Assembly (NCBI GenBank): GCA_010015655.1 | Contig: ML976721.1 | Span: 186,001-250,000, forward strand | Length of the DNA: 64,000 bases | Source of the DNA: Bimuria novae-zelandiae CBS 107.79 | Taxonomy: Eukaryota; Ascomycota; Dothideomycetes; Pleosporales; Didymosphaeriaceae | Direction: 5' to 3' | Shown: piece by piece, positions 1-11,021 of the stretch | Layout: the number at the start of each line of letters is the position of its first letter | Numbering within the stretch: position 1 is the first letter of the stretch | Position numbers and translations under genes: made by a program | Notes under the pieces: generated by a model | Databases searched by the model: none | What the model was told of the DNA's origin: nothing | The model's input: only the letters and a program-made list of their open reading frames with translations

Positions 1-190
1 GATAGGGAAGGCGCACGGGCTGCGCGCTACTAGCTCGCTCCTGCCTCGACTTCTCCAGCACCACAATTACTTTTGACGCAGCTCACAACCGCACAACAAC
101 ACCACCACCACCAAGACACGCTGTCTGCGTTGACGTGCACCACAGGATTCGCTGGAGAACAGAAGTCACAGTATTACTCCGAGAGCCGCC

Positions 191-3100
191 ATGGCTTCCC
201 GGCAAGCTGATCGATCAAGGTACGACGACCGGCCACCCCGCCGCGATCGTGGCGACCGGCGCGACGACCGGCGCGATGATCGGGACAGGGACGACCGCGA
301 CCGCCGCTACTACGACAGCGAGCGCCGCAGCAACGACGTCCGCCGCCGAGACCGCGAGAACCGCGATTCCTACCGCCGCAGCCGCTCGCCTCGCCGCGAT
401 AGGGAGAGGGAGCGGTCGCGAGACGGACGCCGTGGGTCCGGCTATCGCGACGACAGGCGCTATGGGCGCGACGACCACTGGGACAGGTCTGGCCGTCGCG
501 ACGACCGCCGTGATGATCGCCGTGACAAGCGCCGCCGCGACGATGACCGCTCGAGGTCGGCTAGTCCTCGCGCAGATGCGAGGCCGGGCTCTCGGGCAGG
601 CGACAGCAGGCAAGACAAGAGCAAGCGTGCTGACGAGAAGCCTAAGCTAGACGAGGAAGCGAAGCGAGCCCACCTCCGTGCTAAGGCAGAAGCATGGAAG
701 AAGCAGAAGTTGGCGGAGAAGACTGACAGCCCCGCTGCCGGTTCGTCGCCTGCTCCTGCCACACCTGGCACACCCACGGTGGCTTCCGAACTACCAGCCA
801 GTGACAAGGGAAAAGATTCTGCGAAGCGTGCAGCGTCTTCGAAGCTTGAATCGGGAAAGAAGCCAAAGCAGATCAAGAAGGAGCCGTTCAAGCTCGCTGA
901 GACCGCTGCCCCAGCCCCGTTTGCTAAGATCAACGGCGTCACCAGCAATGGCTCTGTAGTGCACAGTAAGTACGCTTCACTTTGGCTTGAACCAGAGCTG
1001 ACTGATACAGCCCGAGCTGGCAACCCGAACGGTAACATTGGCTCCTTCGGGAACAAAGCTAAACCTGGTGAAGAAGCGAACGAACCTGTCAAGAAAGCGT
1101 TGCTGGGCGACGACGAGGAGAATACGGGCAAACGCTCTCTTCAAGCACTTCCCGACCTCACGCCACTCGACCATGAGGCACCCGACGCAGCCGACGCGGA
1201 AGAGATCGAGGGCATGGATGACATGGACAGCCCCGAAGGCGACAACGCCGCCGAGTTCCAAGCGCAGCTAGAGAAACGCCGTGCGGAGATCACGAATGAA
1301 GCACAAGTCACCAACGAGTCCGCCGAAAAGATGGACGTTGACGAAGTCGCAGGCGCTGAAGAGGACGACATCGATCCCCTCGATGCCTTCATGGCCAATC
1401 TATCCGAGGATAAGCCAAGCACGGGCCGACCCCAAGGCCAGGCCATGTACGACGACAACGACGAACCATCTCTTACCGCTGTCGAAGGCGAAAATCTGTT
1501 GGCGCTGGCTGCTCACAAGAAGCGAAAGAAGGAAGTACCTATCGTTGACCACTCGAAAGTTGAGTACGAACCCTTCCGCAAGAACTTCTACACTGAGCCG
1601 TTGGAAATTGCCAACATGACCGAAGAGGAAGTACGCAATCTCCGCTTTGAACTCGACGGCATTGTTGTCAAAGGCAATAAAGTACCCCGCCCTGTCACCA
1701 AATGGGCACAGATGGGTCTTTTGCAGCCAACCATGGACGTGTTTGCCAAGCAGCGATTTACCAAGCCAACGCCTATTCAAGCTCAGGCTATTCCTATGGC
1801 TGAGTCTGGCCTTGACTTCATCGCAGTAGCGAAAACTGGATCCGGAAAGACACTTGCTTTCGGTATTCCAATGATCCGTCACATCTTGGACCAGCCAGAT
1901 CTGAAGTCAACAGATGGGCCGATCGGCCTTGTGCTCGCACCAACGAGGGAGCTAACTGACCAAATTGGGAAAGAGCTCAGACCCTTCTTCAAAGCTTCGA
2001 AACTTACCATCGCATGCGCATATGGAGGTTCGCCCATCTCTGAGCAGATTGCGATGATCAAACGGGGTGGTATTCACGTACTGTGCGCGACTCCTGGTCG
2101 CTTGATTGATCTTCTTCAGAGTAATTCTGGACGAGTGCTCAATTTGAAGCGCGTTACGTATCTCATCCTAGACGAGGCTGACCGCATGTTTGACATGGGC
2201 TTCGAACCACAGGTCATGAAAATCATGGCCAACATCCGGCCCGATCGACAGACAATTCTCTTCTCTGCTACTATGCCCAAGAACATCAATGCCTTGGCGA
2301 AGAAAGGACTAACTAACCCTGCTGAGGTGATGATTGGCGGTCGTAGCGTCGTAGCCCAAGATGTGACACAGCAAGTCAAGATTGTGCCGCCGGGCCAGGA
2401 GGCCAAGATGCGCGCACTGCTTCAGGAACTCGGCCTCTTGTTCGCCAAGGACGAAAATGCCCAGATTCTGATATTCGTGGAACGACAAGAGACCGCCGAA
2501 GACCTTCTCCATAAACTCATCAAGCACAAGTATTCCGGGGTAAACACGATACATGGCGCCAAAGATCAAACCGATCGGAGCGAAGCCATTCAGGACTTCA
2601 AGCAGGGCGTGCTCCCTATCTTGATCGCCACATCTGTTGCTGCTCGAGGCCTAGATGTGCCAAACCTTGCCATGGTTTTCAACTACGATTGCCCTACTCA
2701 CTTGGAAGACTACGTACATCGCTGTGGACGTACTGGTCGTGCAGGCAACAAAGGTACAGCTGTAACGCTCATTCAGATCCCAGGAGAAGAACGCTTCACC
2801 ATGCACGTTGCTAGAGCCCTCCGAGAGAGTAAGCAAACAGTTGATGAGGATCTTGACAAGATCGCGAAGGACTTCAAAGCCAAGATCAACGCTGGTGAGG
2901 AGAAGTGGTTCGATCCTGGTTTCGGAGGCAAAGGTCTCGACAAGCTCGATGCAGCACGCGCTCTTGAGAAGAGGCGAGAGAAGCGAGCACACCACATTGA
3001 AGGCGAGGAGGTCAGCGATGATGAGCCTGAGCTACCTGCGCTCAAGAAGTTGCCCGAAGTGTTCCCTGCAGCGAACACAGACAAGGCCAACACGACTACC

Positions 3101-3637
3101 CCCACCCCTACTGAACCGACCGTAGGAGCAGATGAGCCAGTGTGGAAGCGACTCCTCACCAACAAGATAGTGGTTAACAAGACCGAGCGCGCCGCTGCCA
3201 CTGGCCCGACCAAGCCCATGACCGCCAAGGAGAGGGCTCTTGCAGCAGCCAGCAAAGTTGACGGTCGCTTGAGCAAGAAGGGCATGATTCATCATGGTCA
3301 GCCGATCGACAACAAAGGCCCCGATGCCGGCGCTTTCCATTCTACGATCGAGATCAACGATTTTCCCCAGAAGGCGCGTTGGGCAGTTACTAATCGCACT
3401 AATGTTGTGAAGATTTTGGAGTCGACTGGCGTCTCAATCACTACGAAGGGCAACTTCTATCCCCAAGGCAAAGAACCTGGTGAGAATGAGTTGCCGAAGC
3501 TTTACATTCTCGTCGAGGGTGACAATGAGAATGTGGTGACGGATGCTATGATGGAAATCACTCGACTTCTCAAGGAGGCGACAATGTCTGCCGAGGATAC
3601 CGTTCGTGGAGCCACCGGCCGTTACAGTGTCGTCTAA
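191..3637 (+). CDS. PRP5: Pre-mRNA-splicing DEAD-box RNA helicase Prp5
   Basis: One uninterrupted 1148-residue frame. Residues 1-150 are Arg/Asp/Ser-rich (RS-like), followed by an acidic Lys-rich linker. Near residue 395 is DPLDAFM, the motif typical of Prp5 that contacts the U2 snRNP/SF3b side. The helicase core follows: Q motif (PTPIQAQAIP, about 528), motif I AKTGSGKT (about 546), PTREL, TPGR, DEAD (about 660), SAT (about 692), ARGLD, and motif VI HRCGRTGRAG (about 843). The C-terminal 250 residues match the conserved Prp5 tail. In the family the protein is a nuclear ATPase that remodels U2 snRNP and proofreads the branch site during prespliceosome assembly. The start is the first ATG of the frame that gives the RS-like N terminus. 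I see no intron, unlike most neighbours. Family assignment is secure from motif order; function is by homology. Confidence 0.95.
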   Translation: MASRQADRSRYDDRPPRRDRGDRRDDRRDDRDRDDRDRRYYDSERRSNDVRRRDRENRDSYRRSRSPRRDRERERSRDGRRGSGYRDDRRYGRDDHWDRSGRRDDRRDDRRDKRRRDDDRSRSASPRADARPGSRAGDSRQDKSKRADEKPKLDEEAKRAHLRAKAEAWKKQKLAEKTDSPAAGSSPAPATPGTPTVASELPASDKGKDSAKRAASSKLESGKKPKQIKKEPFKLAETAAPAPFAKINGVTSNGSVVHSKYASLWLEPELTDTARAGNPNGNIGSFGNKAKPGEEANEPVKKALLGDDEENTGKRSLQALPDLTPLDHEAPDAADAEEIEGMDDMDSPEGDNAAEFQAQLEKRRAEITNEAQVTNESAEKMDVDEVAGAEEDDIDPLDAFMANLSEDKPSTGRPQGQAMYDDNDEPSLTAVEGENLLALAAHKKRKKEVPIVDHSKVEYEPFRKNFYTEPLEIANMTEEEVRNLRFELDGIVVKGNKVPRPVTKWAQMGLLQPTMDVFAKQRFTKPTPIQAQAIPMAESGLDFIAVAKTGSGKTLAFGIPMIRHILDQPDLKSTDGPIGLVLAPTRELTDQIGKELRPFFKASKLTIACAYGGSPISEQIAMIKRGGIHVLCATPGRLIDLLQSNSGRVLNLKRVTYLILDEADRMFDMGFEPQVMKIMANIRPDRQTILFSATMPKNINALAKKGLTNPAEVMIGGRSVVAQDVTQQVKIVPPGQEAKMRALLQELGLLFAKDENAQILIFVERQETAEDLLHKLIKHKYSGVNTIHGAKDQTDRSEAIQDFKQGVLPILIATSVAARGLDVPNLAMVFNYDCPTHLEDYVHRCGRTGRAGNKGTAVTLIQIPGEERFTMHVARALRESKQTVDEDLDKIAKDFKAKINAGEEKWFDPGFGGKGLDKLDAARALEKRREKRAHHIEGEEVSDDEPELPALKKLPEVFPAANTDKANTTTPTPTEPTVGADEPVWKRLLTNKIVVNKTERAAATGPTKPMTAKERALAAASKVDGRLSKKGMIHHGQPIDNKGPDAGAFHSTIEINDFPQKARWAVTNRTNVVKILESTGVSITTKGNFYPQGKEPGENELPKLYILVEGDNENVVTDAMMEITRLLKEATMSAEDTVRGATGRYSVV

Positions 3638-3799
3638 CATGTCCGACGAGCATGACTCATCCCGAGGTACGTATGTATGATTAGTTTGGTGAAGATCTGT
3701 CGGGTGCTTTCTTTTCGTGATCTGGCGTTCTTGTGTATCGAAAGGCTTGGGTCTGGTGCATGAGCATGGTTGGAGTTTGGGCTTGCGTGGTGGGAGGTT

Positions 3800-4135
3800 T
3801 TTGATGGAAAATCTTTCAGTTTTAATTGTCGGATGGCATTCTCCACGCTGCAAGGCTCTGTGGACTCTACCTGTGAGTATTTCCCAAACTTCCCACTTTG
3901 AATTCGCTGATCGCCGCCACCCCGTCGCAGATTCTCCCTCGATCGAAAAGCGCAGTTTGCTATCTTGGTCCTCTGTGGATAGTATGTCGGTCTTGATCGT
4001 CAGCTGGTGTTCTCCGCACAGCATAGTATGGTTCTGTGGGCTCTACATGTGAGTATTCCCCAACTTCCCACTTTGAACTTGCTGATCTCTGACACACCTC
4101 GCAGGTTCTCCCACGGTCGAAAAGCATCATGCCTT
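3800..4135 (+). repeat. Tandem duplication carrying two intron-like cores
   Basis: Two diverged copies lie about 176 bases apart. Each contains, in order, TTCTCC, a CTCTAC(A/C)-T step, GTGAGTATT, AACTTCCCACTTTGAA, GCTGATC, CGCAG and then TTCTCCC followed by GGTCGAAAAG or GATCGAAAAG. The GTGAGT..GCTGAT..CGCAG spans (3873-3930, 58 bases; 4049-4104, 56 bases) look exactly like the short introns of the genes in this window. The plus-strand flanks translate to similar peptides (SVLIVGWHSP and SVLIVSWCSP), so the unit may be a duplicated exon-intron piece of a lost or unrecognised gene. It starts about 160 bases after the PRP5 stop. Confidence 0.6.
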
Positions 4136-4436
4136 GTCGGCTTGTTTAAGGAAATGGCAAGGTTTTTAATTGGCTGTTATGTCTGCCGCGTCAAACCTTG
4201 GCCACGATTACCAATCGGGGTTTTGGCATGACTGTACAGACTACTGTGTCTTTGCCGAACAGAAAAATTGTAATATGATTGTAAAGCCTAGGCGTCCGTG
4301 TGAAGGTGCTACGTTTGAACATGATCTCTGTGCATCCTTACCCTTCCTCTTATTAGTTCCACAGCTTTGCAAGCTTCTTGAAGCCGCTGTAAAACGCATC
4401 AAAATGATGCCTCCAGTCCCAATCCCCTGCTAAAGC

Positions 4437-4741
4437 CTAAGGGTCCCATGTGGCATCCAACAAAGCCAAACGGATCGCATCCTGGTCGGTACCGTACATG
4501 CCGAAGCCCTCCCAATACTCCAATGCTCGATACTAAACGTCCAGAACTTTTCAGGATAGACAAGCTTCTTCTGGTGACGGGTGCGCTTCGGGTGGGGGTA
4601 AATTCTTCCACGGGTTAGTTTTGGTACCAAGACCAGCTCGTCATTGTGCCTATTTCTTCCCGTTTGAATGCCGGTCATAACATTGCCGCTGTCCGCCGTG
4701 CTGTACTCTACTCTACCGGGATAGCAGGCGCGGGTAGTCAT
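4437..4741 (-). pseudogene. Possible remnant of an unknown coding sequence
   Basis: On the minus strand an open frame from 4741 gives a plausible protein-like stretch ending near FWTFSIEHW. A second frame then gives EYWEGFGMYG and DAIRLALLDATWDP before a stop at about 4437. The two stretches would join if a frame change lay near 4530; an intron acceptor (TTTAG) at that point is an alternative. I recognise no family. It may be a decayed gene, a small last exon, or chance. Confidence 0.22.
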
Positions 4742-5367
4742 CTAGAGCATCGGAGCTTCTCACTTAAGAAACCAATCATTGTTAGTAGACTACGGCCCGT
4801 TGATAATCTCCGAATTAGAATGACTTTTTTGCTCTTCTTTGTGAAATGTCCTGCAGTTGTTGGTGGTCCTGCCATGTAGCTGCGCCTCACGCTTTGCTCA
4901 TGCCGTGTCTGTGAGTACAACATCTCGTGTTAGCGATATCACGCCGTATTGCTTATCTTGCAATTATACCCGATCGGATGGGCTGCAGAACGCCAAGACG
5001 GCCACTGCTTGGTTTTCTGGGTTTGCTGCCGCGGGTGTTGGCGGACTCTACGTTCTCTAATCTGTTCTGCCGTTTCCTCGGCGAATCTATACTAGCTTAT
5101 CGAATCCTGCATCTCCCTCGCCCTTGAATGTGAGCTTTATGGCACTGTCAGATTATTCACTTAATTCACGACTCCTCACGATTGCCCAGGTGCATTTGTG
5201 GGAGTCAGATTTTCTAGAATGTTGAATTCTGTAATTTCACATTAGAAGAACATTGCCACGGGCTAGGTATGCTCCCAGAACTGTTGAAGCTGGGAAGTAG
5301 ACGTCGAGATACAATCGGATCGTGACCAATCGTGACCATCGAGCTGAGGGCCTGGTCGCTACTGCTC

Positions 5368-6910
5368 TCAGTAGTCATCGCCACGGGAAACTATCTCCTT
5401 GCATCCAGGGTGCAGGAGAACAGTCTACCACGCCCATTAGCACCGGAAATAACGTTCAAGCTCTTATTTAAACTCACATGCTCAAATTGGGCCACATAAG
5501 AGCCTGGAACGTCAACCAAGGGTGCGTACGACTCGACGACGCCGTGTTGTACGAGCGACCTCATCCCGAGATGGTAATTCTTCGCTCCAATGCGCTCGAG
5601 GTAGCGTTTGGCAAAGACTATAGTACCAAAATTGGTGTCGATAGTCTTCAGCAACGACTTGGCAGATGCATGGTGGAGGCCGGTGGTGCTGACATTTTCA
5701 TTGCGTCCATAACCGTAAATACCAACATCGTCCATCATACGAGCCTTGCCTGTGGTCCCAAAGGTCTCGATAGCGAAGATGTCTCCTTCCTCCATGCGCT
5801 GGTTCGTCTTGGTCTTGTAGAAAGGGACCTGCTTGTCACCGTGGATCTTGTAGCGTAGAATGTTATGGCCGCTGATGTTCCGGACGGCTTTGATGGGGAT
5901 GGTCTTGCCGTTCAGCTCTACTTCGTAGCTCTCCATAACTTCTTGCATAATCTCACTGAGATTATCCATGCGAGCATCGACACCAGCCTCTTTCAATCCA
6001 GCATTGGTAGTTGCCTTCGCTGCCTCGAGTAAGGGATCGTATACTGGATTGAACGCGATTGTGAAAGCGCTATCCACGATTCTTCCATTTACATGGACAC
6101 CAAAGTCTACTTTGAGAACATCTTCATACTGGAGAACAACTTCCTTGTTTCCGGCATTAGGTGTCCAGTGTGCAGCAACGTGATTCAAGCAAAGCCCTGT
6201 CGGGAATCCCATGCCAGCCTTGAGTGCATCACCAGGTTCGATCCCCTGGTGGCCTACAAGAGCCCTCACAGCATCTTCGATTTCATGTGCAAGCTCAGTC
6301 ATGCTGATACCTGGCTTTGCGATGGCCTGTACGTGCTTGCGGACCTGGCGGTGGACTTCGGCAGCCTTGCGATAGTCACTCAAGAACTCGTCGTCCATAT
6401 CGTGTAAGACGGCTAGATGGCGAAGCTCCTCGGCAGTGGTACGTTGCAGGTTGCCATCGGCGACCTGCTCGATGATCTCGCCGGTTGGATATTGCTTATT
6501 TGCGAAAATACTCGTCAAAGCAACCCTAGGCAGAACTGTCTGGTTGACAGGTGTCTTATTCTTCTTGTTCTTGCTTCGCTTTCTTTTTTTCTTCTGCATA
6601 TCTGAAGCTCCGTTCACTTTGCTTTCGATTCCATCCTTCGTGTCATCGTCGTCGTCACCATCTAAGGAAATGAGCAGTAAGTAAGAGTATAAGCAGACGG
6701 AATTGTTTCATGTTACCCTCATCTTCGCCCTCGATAGCAGCTTGAAGGAGGCCGTTTGCTGCAGCTGGCTTTGGAGGGTTCGGAGAGACAATCGCGGCGT
6801 GAGCGGGATGGCCTGCTCACGTGTTAGATGAATTTCCTTGCTCACGCCACTGGCAGCACAACTGTACCATTCGGTGCCTGGTGATGGCCTTCGGGTGTCT
6901 TGGAGCCCAT
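5368..6910 (-). CDS. Methionine aminopeptidase 2 (spliced, four exons)
   Basis: Exons on the minus strand: 6910-6868, 6812-6717, 6661-5478, 5424-5368, giving 459 residues. This cytosolic metalloenzyme removes the initiator Met from nascent proteins. The N terminus ([10 protein letters not shown]...) runs into an acidic Asp stretch and a basic Lys/Arg block, as in type-2 enzymes. Metal ligands fit the family pattern: D232 and D243 ([13 protein letters not shown]), H312 (ISGHNIL), E345 (AIETFG), E440 (QFEH); H211 lies in the substrate pocket. The last exon is easy to miss: reading straight on after QFEH gives nonsense, but splicing at GTGAGT (5477) to TAG (5425), with a GCTAAT branch, gives [19 protein letters not shown], the usual C terminus. 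The first intron donor (GTACAG) is weaker; its exact position is the least sure point. Confidence 0.93.
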
Positions 6911-7711
6911 TTTCGCACTCGTTCCGCAGTCATATAGCGTTTAGACGAAAATTGTAGGCTGGAGGTCGATGTAAAGTGTTCGGAGGTCCACGGGTCTTAA
7001 TACCTCACCAGGTAGCCCGAGCGCCGATCTTGGCGTACGGCGTTTGGGGAAAGCGGGGTGGTTTCGATCGCCTCCAGTGTTACGCCATTAAAGTCGCCGT
7101 CACAACAATAGACCATCAATCACGCCGTCAGCTATGCACAGTACCGCCAGGCAACAACACGAAGAAAAAATATGCACGAGATGTGCGAACGCCCCATGAT
7201 GTTTCCCAATTAGCATGAGGTAAGAGCAGTAATTTCTTGGTAATATTACGCGCAATTCTTTGTGCCGTTGTTTGTGCGCGTCCGATGGATTCTGCCTACA
7301 CTACAACCTTCAATCGAGTCAAATGCACGCAAAACGCAAAACGCTCTACTGACGGGTTTCATGGAGGCCTGGCGCGACTTATAACTCTAACCCTACAATC
7401 TTTTGAATTGTTCATCCCTGCACCAGTGCCTGGACGCACGTGCGATCACTGCCTGCAAATGAATCTATCAAAATGAACCCCTGAGCTGATGCAGCGAATA
7501 TCACAATGCCACATGTGAACATCAGTTCCAAGGTTAAGGTGAGCGTTGTTATTGATGTATCAACCAACTATCAACTTTCGAACTTCGCAAGCCTCGCAAG
7601 CTTCGTGAAACCGCAGTAGAACATTCAACCTACCATAGCCGAAGAGAACTCCATTCTGAGAATCTGGAAAGAACGCTGACAAATAAGGAGAATCCACACA
7701 AAGAGCAATGA
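6911..7711. other. Intergenic, upstream of MetAP2
   Basis: This 0.8 kb contains the MetAP2 promoter side and the region behind the SDR pseudogene. Only short chance frames are present. I see no recognisable gene or repeat. Confidence 0.5.
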
Positions 7712-8703
7712 TCACTCAAATGCCGCTAGCTCCTGCTCGGTCCAGCCGTACAGTTTCTTCGCTAAACCAGCTGGATCTTTCGTTGGTGGCGGCATCAGCT
7801 TTCCGAACGGCTCGTAATAAGCTCCGTTCTTGAGATTCTCCTTCGGGGTAGTAGCCGCCCAAACCTGATTGTAGGGGCCCTCTTCAAAGAAACGTTCCTC
7901 CGACCCGAGAGAGTGGTCATCAACTTCACCAGGGAGACCGCCGGCGGTCTATGAAGCCCAGACTCGTTAACAACTGTGTTTGGATGAAACCGGGATGTAC
8001 GGAGACAGACGTAATGCTCGGGTATCTTATCGCCAACTCGATGGGATACAACAAGTTCGCAAGCTTACTTTGACCGTATCGCATGAACTTGCTCGGCTGA
8101 TAGAAAGGACCCAGGCTCTCTTGCGGCGTCTTCAACGAATCAAACTCTATCCCACTCGCTGGTGCTGTGGCATGCGCTGTTGATGATAGGTTGATGATGC
8201 GCACGTCCGAGCCGGGCTACTCTTCGGTTTGAAGCAGAGTGGGTAGAAAAAGCTTGATGAGGAGCGCATGGCCGAGATGGTTTGTTGCGAACTGGATCTC
8301 GTAGCCGTCTTTGCTGAGACCTGGCGGTGTGGCCATGATACCAGCGTTGCACATCAGAACATCAAGGCGATCCGACTGTGCGAGGAATTGCTTGGCGGCC
8401 TGTTGGACCGATGTGAGGCTCGATAGATCACATTCTAGGAAAACTAGCTCCGTCGATGAAGTCCCCTTGACTTGTGATATTAACTCGTCGGCCTTGGCTT
8501 TGTTTCGTCCGTTGAAGAAGATCTTGGCTGGATTTTTGGCTGCTAGCGAAGAGATAGCGCCGGCTCCGAGTCCAGTTGTTCCTGTGCTAAAGTTAGTGGC
8601 AGTCAAAATTGTTTACGATATCGCAGACCTCCGGTTACTAGATAAACGCGTCCAGAGAGAGGTCCGGAATTGACGTTTCAAGGTCGAAGGAGACTTCAGG
8701 CAT
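7712..8703 (-). pseudogene. Broken short-chain dehydrogenase/reductase (WW-domain-oxidoreductase-like)
   Basis: Read from 8703, the protein starts MPEVSFDLETSIPDLS and should continue GRVYLVTGG. A 2-bp excess in a CT run (about 8652-8662) throws it out of frame. After an intron (donor about 8630, branch CACTAAC) come the Rossmann motif GGTTGLGAG, then CDLSSLTSV, LMCNAGI and the NHLGH segment. An in-frame TAG at 8217-8219 interrupts QTEE*PGSDVRIINLSSTAH. The active-site-like segment YGQSKLANLL and VHPGF follow. A further frame change near 7930-7960 separates SLGFIDR from the tail GPYNQVWAATTP...WTEQELAAFE, which stops at 7712. Three independent breaks argue for a dead NAD(P)-dependent oxidoreductase; the TAG would fit a C-to-T change of CAG. 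The nearest transposon begins about 360 bases away. Confidence 0.85.
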
Positions 8704-9059
8704 GCTGCGCTGGGAGTGTGAAAGATAGGTATTCTACACTGATCTGTTCAGGTCGTTGGTGACAAGAGAATAGAAGTTGAGAGACTCAATTGTGTGTAGA
8801 AGATGTAGAGTACGTTGAGGGTAGACTCCGTACTAAGAATATATACACAGACATTGCCCGTGACGTCTACACGTCAATTTCGAGAATCAACGGTATACGT
8901 CCGGTACGACCAGGATCGTCGCATCGCGAGGCCTCCGAAGCCCGCGTGGTTGTTATGCGCGGTACACATGCAACTATTGGTCCACTCGGTTTTTTCGGTT
9001 AACGCCCATCATGCGCCGCACCACCATTGGTCCTAGACTCGGCAGGACACCCGAGTGTA
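8704..9059. other. Short intergenic stretch up to the nested transposons
   Basis: No gene is visible. Two short near-repeats of ATTGGTCC..ACTCGG occur at about 8974 and 9027, just before the transposon target site (TA at 9058-9059). Confidence 0.45.
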
Positions 9060-9129
9060 CTCGCCCCACACGCCAACCGGAGGTTGGCCCTGCGCAGCCC
9101 AACGTAACTTCGCAGCCCAACGTAACTTT
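9060..9129 (+). repeat. Left terminal inverted repeat of the 9-16 kb element
   Basis: Starts CTCGCCCCACACGCC immediately after the TA and contains two tandem copies of CGCAGCCCAACGTAACTT, probably transposase-binding sites. It matches the reverse complement of 16265-16334 at 68 of 70 positions. Confidence 0.93.
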
Positions 9130-10764
9130 GTATAGAGAATCGAAATTGATCCAGTCTTTTGACAGCGTAGACTTCAATTATATAGGCTAATATACAGTGG
9201 AGTTAGTGTAGCAAGTAGGGCAGGATCTATAGTTATCTCTCTAAGAGATAAGACCTATTAGGGCTAATTTTATAGGCTCTATAAGTAGGCGTTCTTATAC
9301 GTTTTTATAGCCTTTCGAGTAACCTTTTAAGCCTTAAGCTTTATACGTTAATTAATTACTTATCGCGCTGCTTTAACAGTTACTATACTACCTTTTTATA
9401 CTAGCCTTTTATCTTTAATCTACCTTTTTTAGCGTTATTAAGCTACTGCGGTAATATCTATAAGGTCGCGCTGGGCTAGCGCAAGACTATCGATTAGCAA
9501 TTACGAGCTTTCTAGGAATTTTGTAAGCCTCCTGCTTGATATATTGCTTCTCTCTAGGGCGCGCGACATTTTTTGATGCTGCCGCTGATATACTGTAGGT
9601 GTATTAGCGATAGGGCTCGAATTAACAGCGGATAGAACTAATAGGGATGGCGTCCGGATAGGTGCTAGTAGCTTCATGTAAACAAGCTCTAGATTAAATA
9701 GAAAGATCCTAGCTTTCTCCTAGGCGCTTAGGATTGTGCTGCGCTTAAATGTATCTATCCTAATCCTATAGATCGCATGTAGAAATTTAACTTTATTAAA
9801 GTCTGTGTAGCTAGTTCGGGTGGCCATCTCTACAGCCTTTTTATAATTCTGCTTTAATAGCTAAAAACAGACGACGTCTAGAGGCTGCAGATAATGTGAT
9901 AAATATAGCGATAGTAAAAAGGGGAGTATCTTATAATTATCGCAGAACTATATAAACTTAATAGTAAGGTAGCTACTAAATCTATTAAATATAAGTAATT
10001 ACTATACGCCTTTCTAGCGCGCGCGCGTTTATATTTTAAAAAACTTTAGCTACTTTATTAAGATAAAGTTATTAGCGTATCCTAATGTTAATATAGTAAT
10101 TATATAGCTATTAGGTAGCGCCGTATTTATATACTAATAATAAAGGTAATTAATAGCCTATATAATAAGTATAGGTTCGAGCACCTCTCTATCGCTAGAG
10201 ATTAATTTAATACTCGTGATATAATTACGCGACGTCCCTAACGTAAAGATATAAGGATAATTAAACTCTATAGTAATAATTTATTAATTACTACTAACGC
10301 CTATGCGGAAGCTGGTTTCGTCTATATTATAGGTATCTAATAGGGTGACGCCGTAGGTGTATATTACCTTTTTAAGCTTAATAAAATAATAGCTATAAGC
10401 TTTAAACGTCGCTATTATTATATAATTAATATGCTACGACTTCTGCTTTATGCGGCAATAGTCTAGATTTCTTAATAGCTATCGCGATAGCTAGTCCTTA
10501 CTAAGTAAGGGAGCTCTACTATTAGGGTACGCGCGATTAAGAATATATTAAGTAGTACTTTTTAACTATAGCATAAGGTATAGCATGCTAATAGTGTCGT
10601 AGCAACGTATATATGACTTTAGCGCTTTATCCTAGGTCTCTGAGAGTCGTAGATTCGTGCCGCTGCGGTCATGGCGGCTGATCCGGCCTCTAGCGCGCGC
10701 TCGAAGTTGCGAAACAGGCACGCTCCATTCGCGTGCTGTAGCTGCAAAATTAGGTATTTCTAAG

Positions 10765-11021
10765 TGTCCGATTACATGGCCCTTTGCACAAGCAAAGGTA
10801 GCTGGCGCAACCCTACACAAAGAGACCTTGCCAGCAGTCTGGTTCATCCGCACAATTCCGGGCGGAATAAAGGGCAACTCTCCTTAATTAACGGAAATAG
10901 ATTAGCGTATTAGTGGAAGACATAAGGATATAAGAGCCTTATATTCTTACAGGAATACAGAGAACAGATATAACAATTTATACCTTAATTTATCTTATTA
11001 GATTACCTCTCTAATCTAATA
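10765..11021 (+). repeat. 5' LTR of the Copia element
   Basis: Begins TGTCCGATTACATGG. It differs from the right LTR at about 17 positions, all C/T or G/A, with no indels. Its last bases (TAATA) are the transition-mutated form of TGACA at the other end. Confidence 0.92.

Larger units (their letters stand above)
3638..5367. other. Intergenic region between PRP5 and MetAP2 3' ends
   Basis: These 1.7 kb lie between two converging genes and should carry both 3' untranslated regions. The stretch holds a tandem duplication with intron-like cores (3800-4135) and a possible minus-strand gene remnant (4437-4741), both listed separately. I see no intact gene, RNA gene or clear terminator. Confidence 0.6.

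Noticed and set aside
135..1131. Long frames of both strands over the PRP5 5' part
   Set aside because: Ala/Thr/Arg-rich shadows of the RS-rich PRP5 N terminus.
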